A stretch of 64,000 nucleotides of DNA from a virus. Positions within the stretch are counted from its first letter, which is position 1. Each line of letters begins with the position of its first letter. Shown here piece after piece: positions 7,235 through 15,686 of this stretch. The DNA lies in the IMG/VR virus record IMGVR_UViG_3300012988_000001, positions 182,414 to 246,413 of that record; one strand, 5' to 3'. Below the pieces are notes generated by a model. The model had not been told where the DNA came from, made no database searches, and worked only from the letters and a program-made list of their open reading frames with translations. The position numbers and the translations under genes were made by a program.

Positions 7235-9448
7235 ATGGCAATTGATAACAGTTTCCTTCTTCAACAAATATTGACGGAGCAAACGAAAAGTAATGATAAT
7301 ATGTCTGCCATGCGTGAAATTTTAGCTGATAGCTTAAAAGTTCAAATCCAGATTGCCAAGAAACAAAGTGGCGGCAGCGGAAACGGAAATGGTGGTAATC
7401 CACCACGGACGGATGGCAATGGCAACCCAGATAGACGAAGAAGACCCCCAGCAAATGCTGGGAAAGATATCTTTAAAAATCTCTTCAAGGAAATGAATAA
7501 TTTCACCAGAACAACCATTGGGAATAATGCCACAGCAGCGAACGTAGTAGGCTCTCTAGGGACTTCTGTATCATCAGTGGCTGGTTCTCTAAAAATGATT
7601 CCCGGCCCCGTAGGGCTTGCGGCAAACGCATTCTCGATGATCGTTGATGCGGGTATGGCTGTCTATAACTATATGAATGAACAACTCCAGATGTATAACC
7701 AGCTAAACAGTGCAGGTTTGACATTGCGTGATGGTATGCTAACTGCACGTGCTGCAAGTTCCAAATCATTTATGAGTCTAAACGAATTTAGTTCAGCCTT
7801 AGAGAAGAACAGCGGTGCATTAGCAGCGATGGATGGTCAGTATGGTGATGGTGTACAATACTTCTCACAACTAATGGGTTCTGTCACCGAGTTACAACGT
7901 GTAAATGGCCTTTATGGTGTATCTCAACAACAATTAGCAGATCTTGCAGCTAAAAACTTCAAATACAATAAACTATATTCTTCACAAGATGCATTGCGTA
8001 GTATAAACCAACAGCAAAGTACTACAGAATTTGTAACACAAATGACATATCTAAGTAAAACTGTCGGTAAGTCAGTCGATGAGCTATTGGGTAAATTTGA
8101 TTCTATGGGCGACACACTTGATAGTACTGTATCACAATTTGCAATGACTGATAACTGGGGTGTAGATCCAGATAAAGCAGCGGAAGTGACTAAATCTATG
8201 AATAGTGTTTATTCTAGTATGGGTGAAACCGGAGCAATACTTCAAAAGATTAACGCATCTAGATTATCATTATTCTCATTACCAGATGAGTATAATAACA
8301 ACTTTATGCAAAGTTATGCTGATATGATGGAACAATTACAACGGGAAGGTGTAACTGATGCCAAAGAAATTCGTGAACGTATGCATAATTTCACAGTTCA
8401 GCACCAAGATCAATTGGAACAAGAATTAATAGCACAACAACGTAGTGGAAATATTCAAGCAGCAGCGTTATTGACACAAATTAGAAACCAAGAAAAACTC
8501 TTCAATGAAAGCAACACTAAAACTAATGCACAACTTGAAGCATATACAAATAATTTCAATATATGGATTAGTAAAACATTTACTCAACCATTTAATGAAA
8601 TGTATACCAAAATGCAATTGGGTGCTATGAAGTACTTAAGTGATCTAGCAGATCGTAGTGATGGTGCATTTGACTTTTTAGCTAATATGGCAACTGATGC
8701 ATACAAATATTTCAACGATAATGTGATTGGAATGTTTGGAGTACTAACTGATTTACCGGGTCAATTGGGTTCATTAATATTTGGTGAACAATTTGACAAT
8801 GTTAAAGCTGCATATAATGACTTTATGGGTGATTTGGTGCAAATTCCTGCTCGTTTAGGTTCATTAGTATGGGATTGGCTAACTGGTAGTGATATGTCTA
8901 AATCCAAAGAACAATTAAAAGGTACAGTTGATAATATTTTTGCAGATTATGATAAATTCTGGAAAAGTATTGGAGATATGAAGTTTAATTATGATGATAT
9001 GAAGACTAGAATTTCAGATGCATTCAATAGTATGAAGAAATCAATAGCTGGCTGGTGGGATACTGCGAAGGGATGGTTTAGTAGTGATGATCCAGTACCT
9101 GCTGAAGCGAAACAAACTTCAAAAAACGGCGTCCCGGCGACAATAAATACAAATACTAATCAGGTACAACAACAGGCACAGGTTATTGCACAAAATAAAC
9201 CTCAAGCTCCCCCAGTGGTAGCCGAACCGCCTAGTAAAATGCCCGAACGTATTTCAGAAGAAGCTAAAAAGAAAGATGACCAACCGACAAATCCTATACA
9301 ACCACCATTGGTAAATTACGATGAGTCAATCCTAGCAACATTAAAAGCTATATCTGGATCTTTAGATTCTAATAATAGTAATACTCAACAGCTAGCTCAA
9401 CTTCTTCGTCAAATTTCGGAGAACACCGAAGCACAACGCCAAACTTAA
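7235..9448 (+). CDS. Tail tape-measure candidate (gp29-like)
   Basis: A 737-residue protein with a Gly/Asn/Pro-rich linker near residues 48-80, a hydrophobic Gly/Ala/Val segment near 110-145 (SLKMIPGPVGLAANAFS), a long helical middle and a Gln/Pro-rich tail ending in a helical repeat of LATLKAISGSL type. This make-up fits a tape measure, which sets tail length inside the tube and is handled by gp26/gp51-type chaperones, whose genes are directly divergent. It is longer than T4 gp29 (590). The AAGGA box places the start at 7235, not at the ATG at 7229. In T4 the portal is preceded by sheath and tube genes, so the position is unusual; another large tail protein cannot be excluded. Confidence 0.55.
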   Translation: MAIDNSFLLQQILTEQTKSNDNMSAMREILADSLKVQIQIAKKQSGGSGNGNGGNPPRTDGNGNPDRRRRPPANAGKDIFKNLFKEMNNFTRTTIGNNATAANVVGSLGTSVSSVAGSLKMIPGPVGLAANAFSMIVDAGMAVYNYMNEQLQMYNQLNSAGLTLRDGMLTARAASSKSFMSLNEFSSALEKNSGALAAMDGQYGDGVQYFSQLMGSVTELQRVNGLYGVSQQQLADLAAKNFKYNKLYSSQDALRSINQQQSTTEFVTQMTYLSKTVGKSVDELLGKFDSMGDTLDSTVSQFAMTDNWGVDPDKAAEVTKSMNSVYSSMGETGAILQKINASRLSLFSLPDEYNNNFMQSYADMMEQLQREGVTDAKEIRERMHNFTVQHQDQLEQELIAQQRSGNIQAAALLTQIRNQEKLFNESNTKTNAQLEAYTNNFNIWISKTFTQPFNEMYTKMQLGAMKYLSDLADRSDGAFDFLANMATDAYKYFNDNVIGMFGVLTDLPGQLGSLIFGEQFDNVKAAYNDFMGDLVQIPARLGSLVWDWLTGSDMSKSKEQLKGTVDNIFADYDKFWKSIGDMKFNYDDMKTRISDAFNSMKKSIAGWWDTAKGWFSSDDPVPAEAKQTSKNGVPATINTNTNQVQQQAQVIAQNKPQAPPVVAEPPSKMPERISEEAKKKDDQPTNPIQPPLVNYDESILATLKAISGSLDSNNSNTQQLAQLLRQISENTEAQRQT

Positions 9449-9463
9449 TTGGAGAATTAATTA

Positions 9464-11209
9464 ATGAGTTGGACTAAATTTATGACAACAGCGAGGTCGA
9501 AAGTATCGACCTCCAAAATAGAGCAAAGCAAAAGTCCTTCAAAGACAACTGGCTCTAAGTCGAATTACGCGTCATATTTGCCAGTAGTATATACTGGCTT
9601 ATCTAACCGTACTGATCGATACAGACAATATGAACAAATGGACCAAGATCCTGAAATTAGAACTGCTCTTGATATTATCGCAGATTTTTGTACTCAAAGC
9701 GTTGAGGATTATGGTCTACCATTTAAAATTCGCTACAAAGATAATAGCATTGGTGATTCGGAAGTAACAACTTTAGAAGACCGTCTAGAATCATGGGCTG
9801 AACAAAATGATTTCAAAACTCGAATTTATGAAATTGTACGTGGACTTCTTAAGTACGGCGATCAATTCTTTATTCGTGACCCAGAAACAATGGAATGGAT
9901 TTGGGTATCACCTGCAAACGTAGAAGGTGTATTCGTCAACGAAGAAACTGGTAAAAATCCAGTTGCTTACTTTATTCGTGACGTTTCTTATAATATGCAG
10001 GATAAAATTTTCACAAACCTTCAAATAGGATATGACAAAATGGCATATCCGGGTACTATGCCAAACGCATTAGCAGGTTCTGCTAGTCAATTTGGTGGTA
10101 TCGGTGGTGGTTATGCTAATGCTAGTAATGCTAACAGTGCAGACCCATTTAGTATGGCTGCTGGACGTAAAGATGTTATTCCAGTTGCAGCAGAACACGT
10201 TGTTCACTTAACTTTAAATACCGGACAAGACCCAGTATGGCCTTTCGGTACTAGTATTCTTGAATATATCTTTAAAGTATATAAACAAAAAGAATTACTA
10301 GAAGACAGTATCATCATTTATCGTGTACAACGTGCTCCAGAGCGTCGTGTATTCAAAATTGATGTTGGTGAAATGCAAACTCACCAAGCAATGGCATATG
10401 TTGAACGTTTCAAAAACGAAATCCACCAGCGTCGTATACCTTCTAATAAAGGTGGCAGTACTTCACTAATGGATGCAGCATATAACCCACTTAGTATTTT
10501 AGAAGACTATTTCTTCCCTCAAAGTTCTGAAGGTCGTGGTAGTTCTGTAGAAACATTACCGGGTGGTGATAACTTAGGTCAGATTGACGACTTGCGTTAT
10601 TTTAACAACAAATTAATTCGTGGTCTACAAATTCCAGCATCTTATCTTCCACAAGGTCCAGATGATGGTGGTGTAGCGTTATTTGGTGATGGTGCGACAC
10701 AAGCTATGGCTAGTGAATTGCGTTTCAATAACCAATGTCAACGTTATCAACGTTTAATTGCGAAAGTATTTGATATGGAATTTAAACGCTTCATGGTTAA
10801 AAGCGGTTATAGTATTAGTGCTTCATCCTTTGAAGTAATCTTCAATCCACCAATTAACTTTGCTTCTTATCGTAAAGCAGAATTGGATGCGAAACTTATT
10901 AATACTTACATGCCACTTGATAGCTTAAGTTATATGTCTAAACAAACCATCCTTAAGAAAATGGGATTCGAACAAAGCGATATCGTAGAGAACGAACAAA
11001 ATTGGCTCAAGGAAAATCCAGATGCAATGGAAAAACAAGCTGCTTCTGATGAAGCTGGATTACAATCTGTCGGTATTGATGCACCTAACGATCCGGGTAT
11101 GGATTTAGGCATGGATGAAGACGGTAATATGGAAAGTGCTGATAAAGAGTTCCAAGATATGGTTGGAAACAATGATTTTAACCCGAATAATTTAGGTTCT
11201 TCTTTCTAA
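9464..11209 (+). CDS. 20: Portal vertex protein gp20
   Basis: Dodecameric portal through which DNA is packaged, and the nucleator of head assembly. The 581-residue length is near T4 gp20 (524). Diagnostic stretches include YEQMDQDPEIRTALDIIADF near residue 60, RRVFKIDVG near 305, then DAAYNPLSILEDYFFPQ followed by GRGSSVETLPGGDNLGQIDD and LRYFNNKLIRGLQIPASYLP. A Gly/Ala/Ser-rich insertion lies near residues 200-230. It follows the tape-measure candidate by 15 bp and probably shares its late transcript. It is followed by prohead core, protease, scaffold and capsid genes in T4 order. Confidence 0.95.
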   Translation: MSWTKFMTTARSKVSTSKIEQSKSPSKTTGSKSNYASYLPVVYTGLSNRTDRYRQYEQMDQDPEIRTALDIIADFCTQSVEDYGLPFKIRYKDNSIGDSEVTTLEDRLESWAEQNDFKTRIYEIVRGLLKYGDQFFIRDPETMEWIWVSPANVEGVFVNEETGKNPVAYFIRDVSYNMQDKIFTNLQIGYDKMAYPGTMPNALAGSASQFGGIGGGYANASNANSADPFSMAAGRKDVIPVAAEHVVHLTLNTGQDPVWPFGTSILEYIFKVYKQKELLEDSIIIYRVQRAPERRVFKIDVGEMQTHQAMAYVERFKNEIHQRRIPSNKGGSTSLMDAAYNPLSILEDYFFPQSSEGRGSSVETLPGGDNLGQIDDLRYFNNKLIRGLQIPASYLPQGPDDGGVALFGDGATQAMASELRFNNQCQRYQRLIAKVFDMEFKRFMVKSGYSISASSFEVIFNPPINFASYRKAELDAKLINTYMPLDSLSYMSKQTILKKMGFEQSDIVENEQNWLKENPDAMEKQAASDEAGLQSVGIDAPNDPGMDLGMDEDGNMESADKEFQDMVGNNDFNPNNLGSSF

Positions 11210-11210
11210 G

Positions 11211-11218
11211 ACTAAATA
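11211..11218 (+). promoter_or_regulatory. Late-type promoter before the gp68-like gene
   Basis: ACTAAATA just after the portal stop codon, 55 bp before the ATG at 11273. The RNA would begin close to the 11-bp hairpin at 11229-11255. Confidence 0.5.
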
Positions 11219-11228
11219 ACAATGATTA

Positions 11229-11255
11229 ATTCACTTCTCGTACCGGGAAGTGAAT
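11229..11255 (+). promoter_or_regulatory. 11-bp leader hairpin before the gp68-like gene
   Basis: ATTCACTTCTC (11229-11239) pairs with GGGAAGTGAAT (11245-11255), loop GTACC, one G-U pair. It ends 5 bp before the AGGAGA ribosome binding site and lacks a T run, so it is a leader structure and not a terminator. Confidence 0.7.
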
Positions 11256-11272
11256 ACATCAGGAGAATGTAT

Positions 11273-11512
11273 ATGTTAAACGAACTATTTGAATCAAGAA
11301 ATGATTCAATGTACGACCCAGAAGACGATCAAACAGTGTATAAACTAACTGATACTCGTAAACCAAAATTAACTTTGAAAGTACTAAACAATTTACGTAA
11401 GTACCGTGAATTTAAAGCTAATGAAGTTGAAAAACGAGCACAGGTAGTGGCTGTAGTTTATGCCAAACCCGCTGATGATGCTGGCGGTGGTGATATGGGC
11501 GGCTTAATGTAG
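11273..11512 (+). CDS. Small prohead core-type protein (gp67/gp68-like position)
   Basis: 79 residues starting at 11273, placed by an AGGAGAATGTAT box; the upstream in-frame ATG at 11222 lies before the leader hairpin. The sequence has a central KPKLTLKVLNNLRKYREFK segment and a Gly/Asp/Met-rich tail. I recall a protein of this type directly after the portal gene in marine T4-like phages. In T4 this slot holds the prohead core proteins gp67 and gp68. The N-terminus MLNELFES contains LFE-S, similar to prohead protease cleavage sites. Function is inferred from position. Confidence 0.6.
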   Translation: MLNELFESRNDSMYDPEDDQTVYKLTDTRKPKLTLKVLNNLRKYREFKANEVEKRAQVVAVVYAKPADDAGGGDMGGLM

Positions 11513-11558
11513 AAAATTCCGCTTTTAAAGCTCTTTTTGAAAGAGGAATTTTAGTACT

Positions 11559-11566
11559 TATAAATA
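11559..11566 (+). promoter_or_regulatory. Late promoter for the acidic prohead core protein
   Basis: Perfect TATAAATA, 46 bp before the ATG at 11613. The preceding 11514-11554 holds an inverted repeat (AAAATTCC with GGAATTTT, inner CTCTTT/AAAGAG). Confidence 0.8.
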
Positions 11567-11612
11567 ATAGCATACTTAATTTAAAAAATTTGTATATCTT
11601 TTGGAGGATATA

Positions 11613-12476
11613 ATGGCTAACAAAAAACTATTGCAAGAAGCTATTCAGGCTTTTGCTAACAACGAACAAGATCTTGCTGCTAAGAAAATGCGTAAGTATT
11701 TCCTAGAAGCTGCACAAGAGATCAATAAAGAACTCGAAGAAGCTATGGAAGAAGAAGATTGTGATCTATCTGAAGCTGACGAAGTTGAAGATGAAGAAGT
11801 AATTGAAGAAGATTTCAATACTGACCCATCACAAGGTTTAACTGGTGAAATCCAATATGATCTATCTGAAGAAGATGAATCAGAAGAAGAAGTTGCTGAA
11901 TTTGGTGCGGAAGATGGTGCTGATGGTGATGACTCTGAATTCGGTGCTGAAGAAGAAGTATCTGGTGATGTACCAAGTGGTGACGAATGGGAATCTATCA
12001 AGGATGCATTTGCTGACCTAGAAGACCTATTTGACCGTATCGGCGGTGAAGAAGATTTTGATGTTGATGCAGAATCTGACGGCCTAGGTGATGGCGAAGA
12101 AGAAGTTGATTTCGACATGGATAAAGATGGCGAAGATGAATTTGCTGATGTAAGTTTCGGTGACGAAAAAGTTGGCGAAGGTTATAAAATGAAATCTGTT
12201 GCTAAACCATCTAACACTGCTGAAAAATCTAAATCTCCAGTTGCATCTAACGCTAAATCTCCAGTAGACGGCGTAGCACCTGTTAAGATCAAAGACGGTA
12301 CTGTTACCCTAAATGATGGTGACAAACTCAAAAATAAAGATGCGGAAACTGCTAAAGTTGACGACATGAACAACGTAATGGACAGTGCTAAAGGCATGAT
12401 GAAAGACGCGAAAAAGCCTACTAATAAAGCTGAAAAATCCCGTTCTCCACTACCGAAAAACGCACCTAAATTTTAA
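11613..12476 (+). CDS. 67: Acidic prohead core protein (gp67-like, extended)
   Basis: 287 residues. The first ~45 (LLQEAIQAFANNEQDLAAKK, then MRKYFLEAAQEINKELEE) resemble the N-terminus of T4 gp67, a small scaffold core protein degraded by the prohead protease. The rest is extremely Asp/Glu-rich up to about residue 190, followed by two Lys/Pro/Ser repeats of the form KPSNTAEKSKSP and KPTNKAEKSRSP. T4 gp67 has 80 residues, so this is a large extension. The start at 11613 follows a TGGAGGA box. Its place between the portal and protease genes and a perfect late promoter support a head-assembly role. Repeats at the C-terminus could be a basic linker to DNA or capsid (inference). Confidence 0.7.
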   Translation: MANKKLLQEAIQAFANNEQDLAAKKMRKYFLEAAQEINKELEEAMEEEDCDLSEADEVEDEEVIEEDFNTDPSQGLTGEIQYDLSEEDESEEEVAEFGAEDGADGDDSEFGAEEEVSGDVPSGDEWESIKDAFADLEDLFDRIGGEEDFDVDAESDGLGDGEEEVDFDMDKDGEDEFADVSFGDEKVGEGYKMKSVAKPSNTAEKSKSPVASNAKSPVDGVAPVKIKDGTVTLNDGDKLKNKDAETAKVDDMNNVMDSAKGMMKDAKKPTNKAEKSRSPLPKNAPKF

Positions 12477-12477
12477 T

Positions 12478-12485
12478 CATAAATA
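12478..12485 (+). promoter_or_regulatory. Late promoter for the prohead protease
   Basis: CATAAATA directly after the stop codon of the gp67-like gene, 25 bp before the gp21 start. Confidence 0.7.
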
Positions 12486-12510
12486 AACAAAAGAAAGGAG
12501 ATCATTAACT

Positions 12511-13134
12511 ATGAGTATGATACGTGAGTGGTCTTCATTCAATGATTCTAAAATTGTACTAGAACACCGTGATAACCCGTTTGGTGGTAAAGATTGTTAC
12601 CTTCGTGGTATTTCAATCCAAGCTGACCAACGTAATAAAAACGAACGCATCTACCCATTTGCAGAAATTGCACATGCGGTAGAGAATATGAATCAACGCT
12701 TAATGAGTGGTGAGAGCATTCTTTGTGAATGTGATCACCCTGAAACCTTAACCATTAACTTAGACCGTGTAGCAGCAATGATTACTAAAGTCTGGATGGA
12801 AGGTAAAAACGGTATGGCTGAAATCAAGCTACTACCAACATCTCATGGCGAGAATATTCGCAAGATGATCGAAAGCGGTGTGAAATTAGGTGTTAGTTCT
12901 CGTGGTTCAGGTAACGTTGATCATAATGGCATTGTTTCTGATTTTGAAATCGTAACTATTGACATTGTAGCACAACCAAGTGCTCCAGATGCGTATCCTA
13001 CTGCGGTATTTGAATCTCTTATGAGTAAGTACGGTTCACCTCTTAGTGGAAGTAAAAAAGCAATAGTGGAATCTAAATCATCAAATGGTGTAGAAAACGA
13101 AATTCACGCTTTTTTTAAGAAATTAAAAGGCTAA
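12511..13134 (+). CDS. 21: Prohead core protease gp21
   Basis: Serine protease of the herpesvirus-assemblin type that matures the prohead by cutting scaffold and capsid proteins after (L/I)xE. The catalytic His lies in CECDHPETL (around His76) and the catalytic Ser in LGVSSRGSG (around Ser131). At 207 residues the length matches T4 gp21 (212). The start is placed by AAAGGAG ten bases upstream. It lies between the core proteins and scaffold gp22, in T4 order. The C-terminal ~35 residues (KKAIVESKSS and beyond) are low-complexity and may be a self-cleaved tail. Confidence 0.9.
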   Translation: MSMIREWSSFNDSKIVLEHRDNPFGGKDCYLRGISIQADQRNKNERIYPFAEIAHAVENMNQRLMSGESILCECDHPETLTINLDRVAAMITKVWMEGKNGMAEIKLLPTSHGENIRKMIESGVKLGVSSRGSGNVDHNGIVSDFEIVTIDIVAQPSAPDAYPTAVFESLMSKYGSPLSGSKKAIVESKSSNGVENEIHAFFKKLKG

Positions 13135-13145
13135 CAAAAAAAATT

Positions 13146-13153
13146 TATAAATA
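13146..13153 (+). promoter_or_regulatory. Late promoter for scaffold gp22
   Basis: Perfect TATAAATA, 48 bp before the gp22 start. The leader contains two competing inverted repeats (AATATTTG with CAAATATT, and GTACAT with ATGTAC). Confidence 0.8.
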
Positions 13154-13201
13154 TTTGTACATCAAAAGTGCAAATATTAATGTACTTTACAGGAGAATAT
13201 A

Positions 13202-14320
13202 ATGTCTAAATTAGATAAGTTTCTAAATGAATCATCTCTTTCTGATGAAGCGAAACAGCTAATTCAGGAAGCATGGAATGAAGAAAAACAAGCAGTCGCT
13301 GCTGAAATGCGTGAGGAAATGAAAGGTCGTTATCAAGAAGACCTAGCAAAACTCACAGAAGGGCTAGATAAAATGGTTACTCAAGTAATTTCGGAAGAAA
13401 TGAACGCAGTATATGACGAAAAAGCAAAACTCGTTGAAGACCGTGTTACTCTACGTAAAACCCTTGGCAACTTCGGTGCATTCGCTAACGGCGTTCTAGC
13501 AGAAGAAGTTAAACAAATGCGTAATGAGCGTAAGCTCGTTAAAGAAAGTCTAGATAAATTCGCAGGGTTCTCTAACCGTATCCTAGCAGAAGAACTAAAA
13601 GACTTCCACCAAGAAAAACGTCAACTAGTTGAAACCCGCGTTAAACTAATTGCACAAGGTGCTCAACAAATTAATGAAGCTAAACAGCGTGTCATTAATC
13701 GTATCACTGAAACTTCCGCTCAATATATTGCTGAGACAACTCACAATAACCTAAAAGAGCTAAAGACAGAACTACGTGAAGCCCGTCAGAATATGTTTGG
13801 TCGTAAAATTTTCGAAGCCTTTGCTAACGAATTCTATAACAACCAATACAAAGAGAACTCAATCCTACGTTCTCTAAATGAATCTATTAAACAGAAAGAA
13901 TCTGAAGTAATTAGCATGAAAATGAAACTTCAAGAATCCGAAACTAAAGTAGAAGAAGCAAATACCAAAATGCGTATCATGGAAGATACACAAGCTCGTA
14001 CTGCTATTATCTCCGAACTAGTTAAACCTCTTACTGTTCAACAGAAGCAAATCATGGAATCTCTACTTCAAGCTACCCCAACGGATAAACTTGACGCTGA
14101 TTTCAGAAAGTACCATAAGTCAGTACTTAAAGGTACTATCAATGAGTCTGCTGCTAAAACCAGCCGCCCGGCAGTTAATACACAGGCAAAAAATACACTC
14201 ACTGAAGGTAAAGTCGTAACTGGCAACCGTGATGGTATTCTTAAAGAAAGTGAACTCGATTCCGACGACCTAGATTTCCTAAAATCACTAGAACGGAACG
14301 CAGGAATCCACAAAAAATAA
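13202..14320 (+). CDS. 22: Prohead scaffold protein gp22
   Basis: 372 residues, almost entirely charged alpha-helix and coiled coil rich in Glu, Lys, Gln and Arg, as expected of the T4 major scaffold (gp22, 269 residues). Two imperfect internal repeats are visible: LRKTLGNFGAFANGVLAEEV and LVKESLDKFAGFSNRILAEE. The first residues MSKLDKFLNESS contain LNE-S, a likely protease site. It lies between gp21 and gp23 in T4 order and has its own late promoter. In T4 the scaffold is cut to peptides by gp21 and leaves the head before packaging. Confidence 0.85.
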   Translation: MSKLDKFLNESSLSDEAKQLIQEAWNEEKQAVAAEMREEMKGRYQEDLAKLTEGLDKMVTQVISEEMNAVYDEKAKLVEDRVTLRKTLGNFGAFANGVLAEEVKQMRNERKLVKESLDKFAGFSNRILAEELKDFHQEKRQLVETRVKLIAQGAQQINEAKQRVINRITETSAQYIAETTHNNLKELKTELREARQNMFGRKIFEAFANEFYNNQYKENSILRSLNESIKQKESEVISMKMKLQESETKVEEANTKMRIMEDTQARTAIISELVKPLTVQQKQIMESLLQATPTDKLDADFRKYHKSVLKGTINESAAKTSRPAVNTQAKNTLTEGKVVTGNRDGILKESELDSDDLDFLKSLERNAGIHKK

Positions 14321-14339
14321 ACATTTTTAATAAGCAATT

Positions 14340-14372
14340 TTTTTCAGTGATAAATAATAACATACTGAAAAA
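14340..14372 (+). promoter_or_regulatory. Late promoter of gp23 inside a hairpin loop
   Basis: GATAAATA at 14349-14356 is 45 bp before the capsid gene. It is the start of a loop between TTTTTCAGT (14340-14348) and ACTGAAAAA (14364-14372), which pair over 9 bp. Read-through RNA would form this hairpin; late transcripts starting near 14362 would not. Confidence 0.75.
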
Positions 14373-14400
14373 CGAAAAAACATCTTGAAGGAGATATATA

Positions 14401-15576
14401 ATGTCACAACTATTAACTGAATCTAAATGGGCTGCGGTTAAAGAGAAACTTGTTGAAGGTCTAAAAGACAATCGCAAAACCGTTATGGAAGCTGTTCTAG
14501 AAAACCACCGCAAAGTAATGCTACGTGAAAGTGCTTCACAAGGTGCTACCTCTGCTGGTAACATCGCAACGCTAAACAAGGTAATCCTACCTATTATGCG
14601 TCGTGTAATGCCTACCGTTATCGCTAACGAAATCATCGGTGTTCAACCTATGACTGGCCCTGTTGGTCAAATCCACACTCTACGTGTTCAATATGCTGAC
14701 AACGCACCGGGCGTAATCGCTGGTGAAGAAGCACTATCACCGTACAAAATCGCAAAATCTTATACTGGTGAAGTAAACTCTGATAACGATAATCCACGTG
14801 CTGCACCTACTAGCCAACTAGAAGGTACTATGGGTCGTCGCGTCAACATCCGTATCCTACGTGAAACCGTTGAAGCGAAATCTCGTCGTCTATCTGCTCG
14901 CTGGACCGTTGAATCTGCACAAGACGCTCAATCCCAACACGGTATCGACGTTGAAGCAGAACTAATGGCTGCTATCGCACAAGAAGTTACTACTGAAATC
15001 GACCAAGAACTACTTCACAAACTACGTGCTCTACCGGGTGCTGCTGCTGTAACTTATGACCAATCTAAAGTTACTGGTGTTGCTACCTTCGTTGGTGACG
15101 AACACGCCGCTCTAGCTACCCTAATTAACCGTCAAGCAAACGAAGTTGCTCGTCGTACCAAACGTGGTGCTGCTAACTGGGCTGTTGTTTCCCCAACTGC
15201 ACTAACCATTCTTCAATCTGCTACTACTTCTAGCTTCGCTCGTACTACTGAAGGTACTTTCGATGCACCAACTAACGTTAAATTTGTTGGCGTACTAAAC
15301 AGTACTATGAAGATCTACGTAGACACCTATGCTGATGATAGCACAGATGTATTGATCGGTTACAAAGGTAACGCAGAAACTGATGCTGGTGTATTCTATT
15401 GCCCATACATCCCACTAATGGCGTCTGGTACTGTAATGGACCCTAACACTGGGGAACTCGTTACAACGTTTCTTACAAGATATGGCTACGTTCAACTTAC
15501 CGATAGTACTTCATCTCTTGGTAACGCTGCTGACTACTTCAGCAAAATTGCAATCCGCAACGTAACCTTCATGTAA
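14401..15576 (+). CDS. 23: Major capsid protein gp23
   Basis: 391 residues, HK97 fold, forms the capsid hexamers. Recognisable stretches are SAGNIATLNKVILPIMRRVM near residue 46, PMTGPVGQIHTLRVQYAD near 84, VEAKSRRLSARWTVESAQDA near 160 and the C-terminal YCPYIPLM...FLTRYGY. It is about 130 residues shorter than T4 gp23 (521), consistent with a shorter propeptide and no insertion domain. Candidate protease sites near the N-terminus are LTE-S (residue 7-8) and LRE-S (residue 42-43). Codon use is strongly biased; about 20 of 29 Leu codons are CTA. It starts after GAAGGAG and ends in a strong terminator. Confidence 0.95.
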   Translation: MSQLLTESKWAAVKEKLVEGLKDNRKTVMEAVLENHRKVMLRESASQGATSAGNIATLNKVILPIMRRVMPTVIANEIIGVQPMTGPVGQIHTLRVQYADNAPGVIAGEEALSPYKIAKSYTGEVNSDNDNPRAAPTSQLEGTMGRRVNIRILRETVEAKSRRLSARWTVESAQDAQSQHGIDVEAELMAAIAQEVTTEIDQELLHKLRALPGAAAVTYDQSKVTGVATFVGDEHAALATLINRQANEVARRTKRGAANWAVVSPTALTILQSATTSSFARTTEGTFDAPTNVKFVGVLNSTMKIYVDTYADDSTDVLIGYKGNAETDAGVFYCPYIPLMASGTVMDPNTGELVTTFLTRYGYVQLTDSTSSLGNAADYFSKIAIRNVTFM

Positions 15577-15621
15577 TTGAAGTTGAACTAAGTTAGATTC
15601 AAAAATTTAATAAAAACATTT

Positions 15622-15651
15622 AAGGGACTCTTGACGAGTCCCTTTTCTTTT
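15622..15651 (+). terminator. gp23 terminator, containing the -35 of the next gene in its loop
   Basis: AAGGGACTC (15622-15630) pairs with GAGTCCCTT (15636-15644), loop TTGAC, followed by TTCTTTT. Nine base pairs. Confidence 0.9.
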
Positions 15652-15659
15652 GCTATAAT
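15631..15659 (+). promoter_or_regulatory. Canonical sigma70 promoter nested in the gp23 terminator
   Basis: TTGACG (15631-15636), 17-bp spacer, TG extension and TATAAT (15654-15659). The -35 is the terminator loop plus one base. It serves the endonuclease-like gene at 15687. Confidence 0.8.
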
Positions 15660-15686
15660 TTTATTATTATTGACGAGGAAACCAAA

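Noticed and set aside
11645-12118. Minus-strand 157-codon Ser-rich ORF
   Set aside because: It is the complement of the Asp/Glu-rich GAA/GAT repeats in the gp67-like gene and has no promoter or ribosome site.
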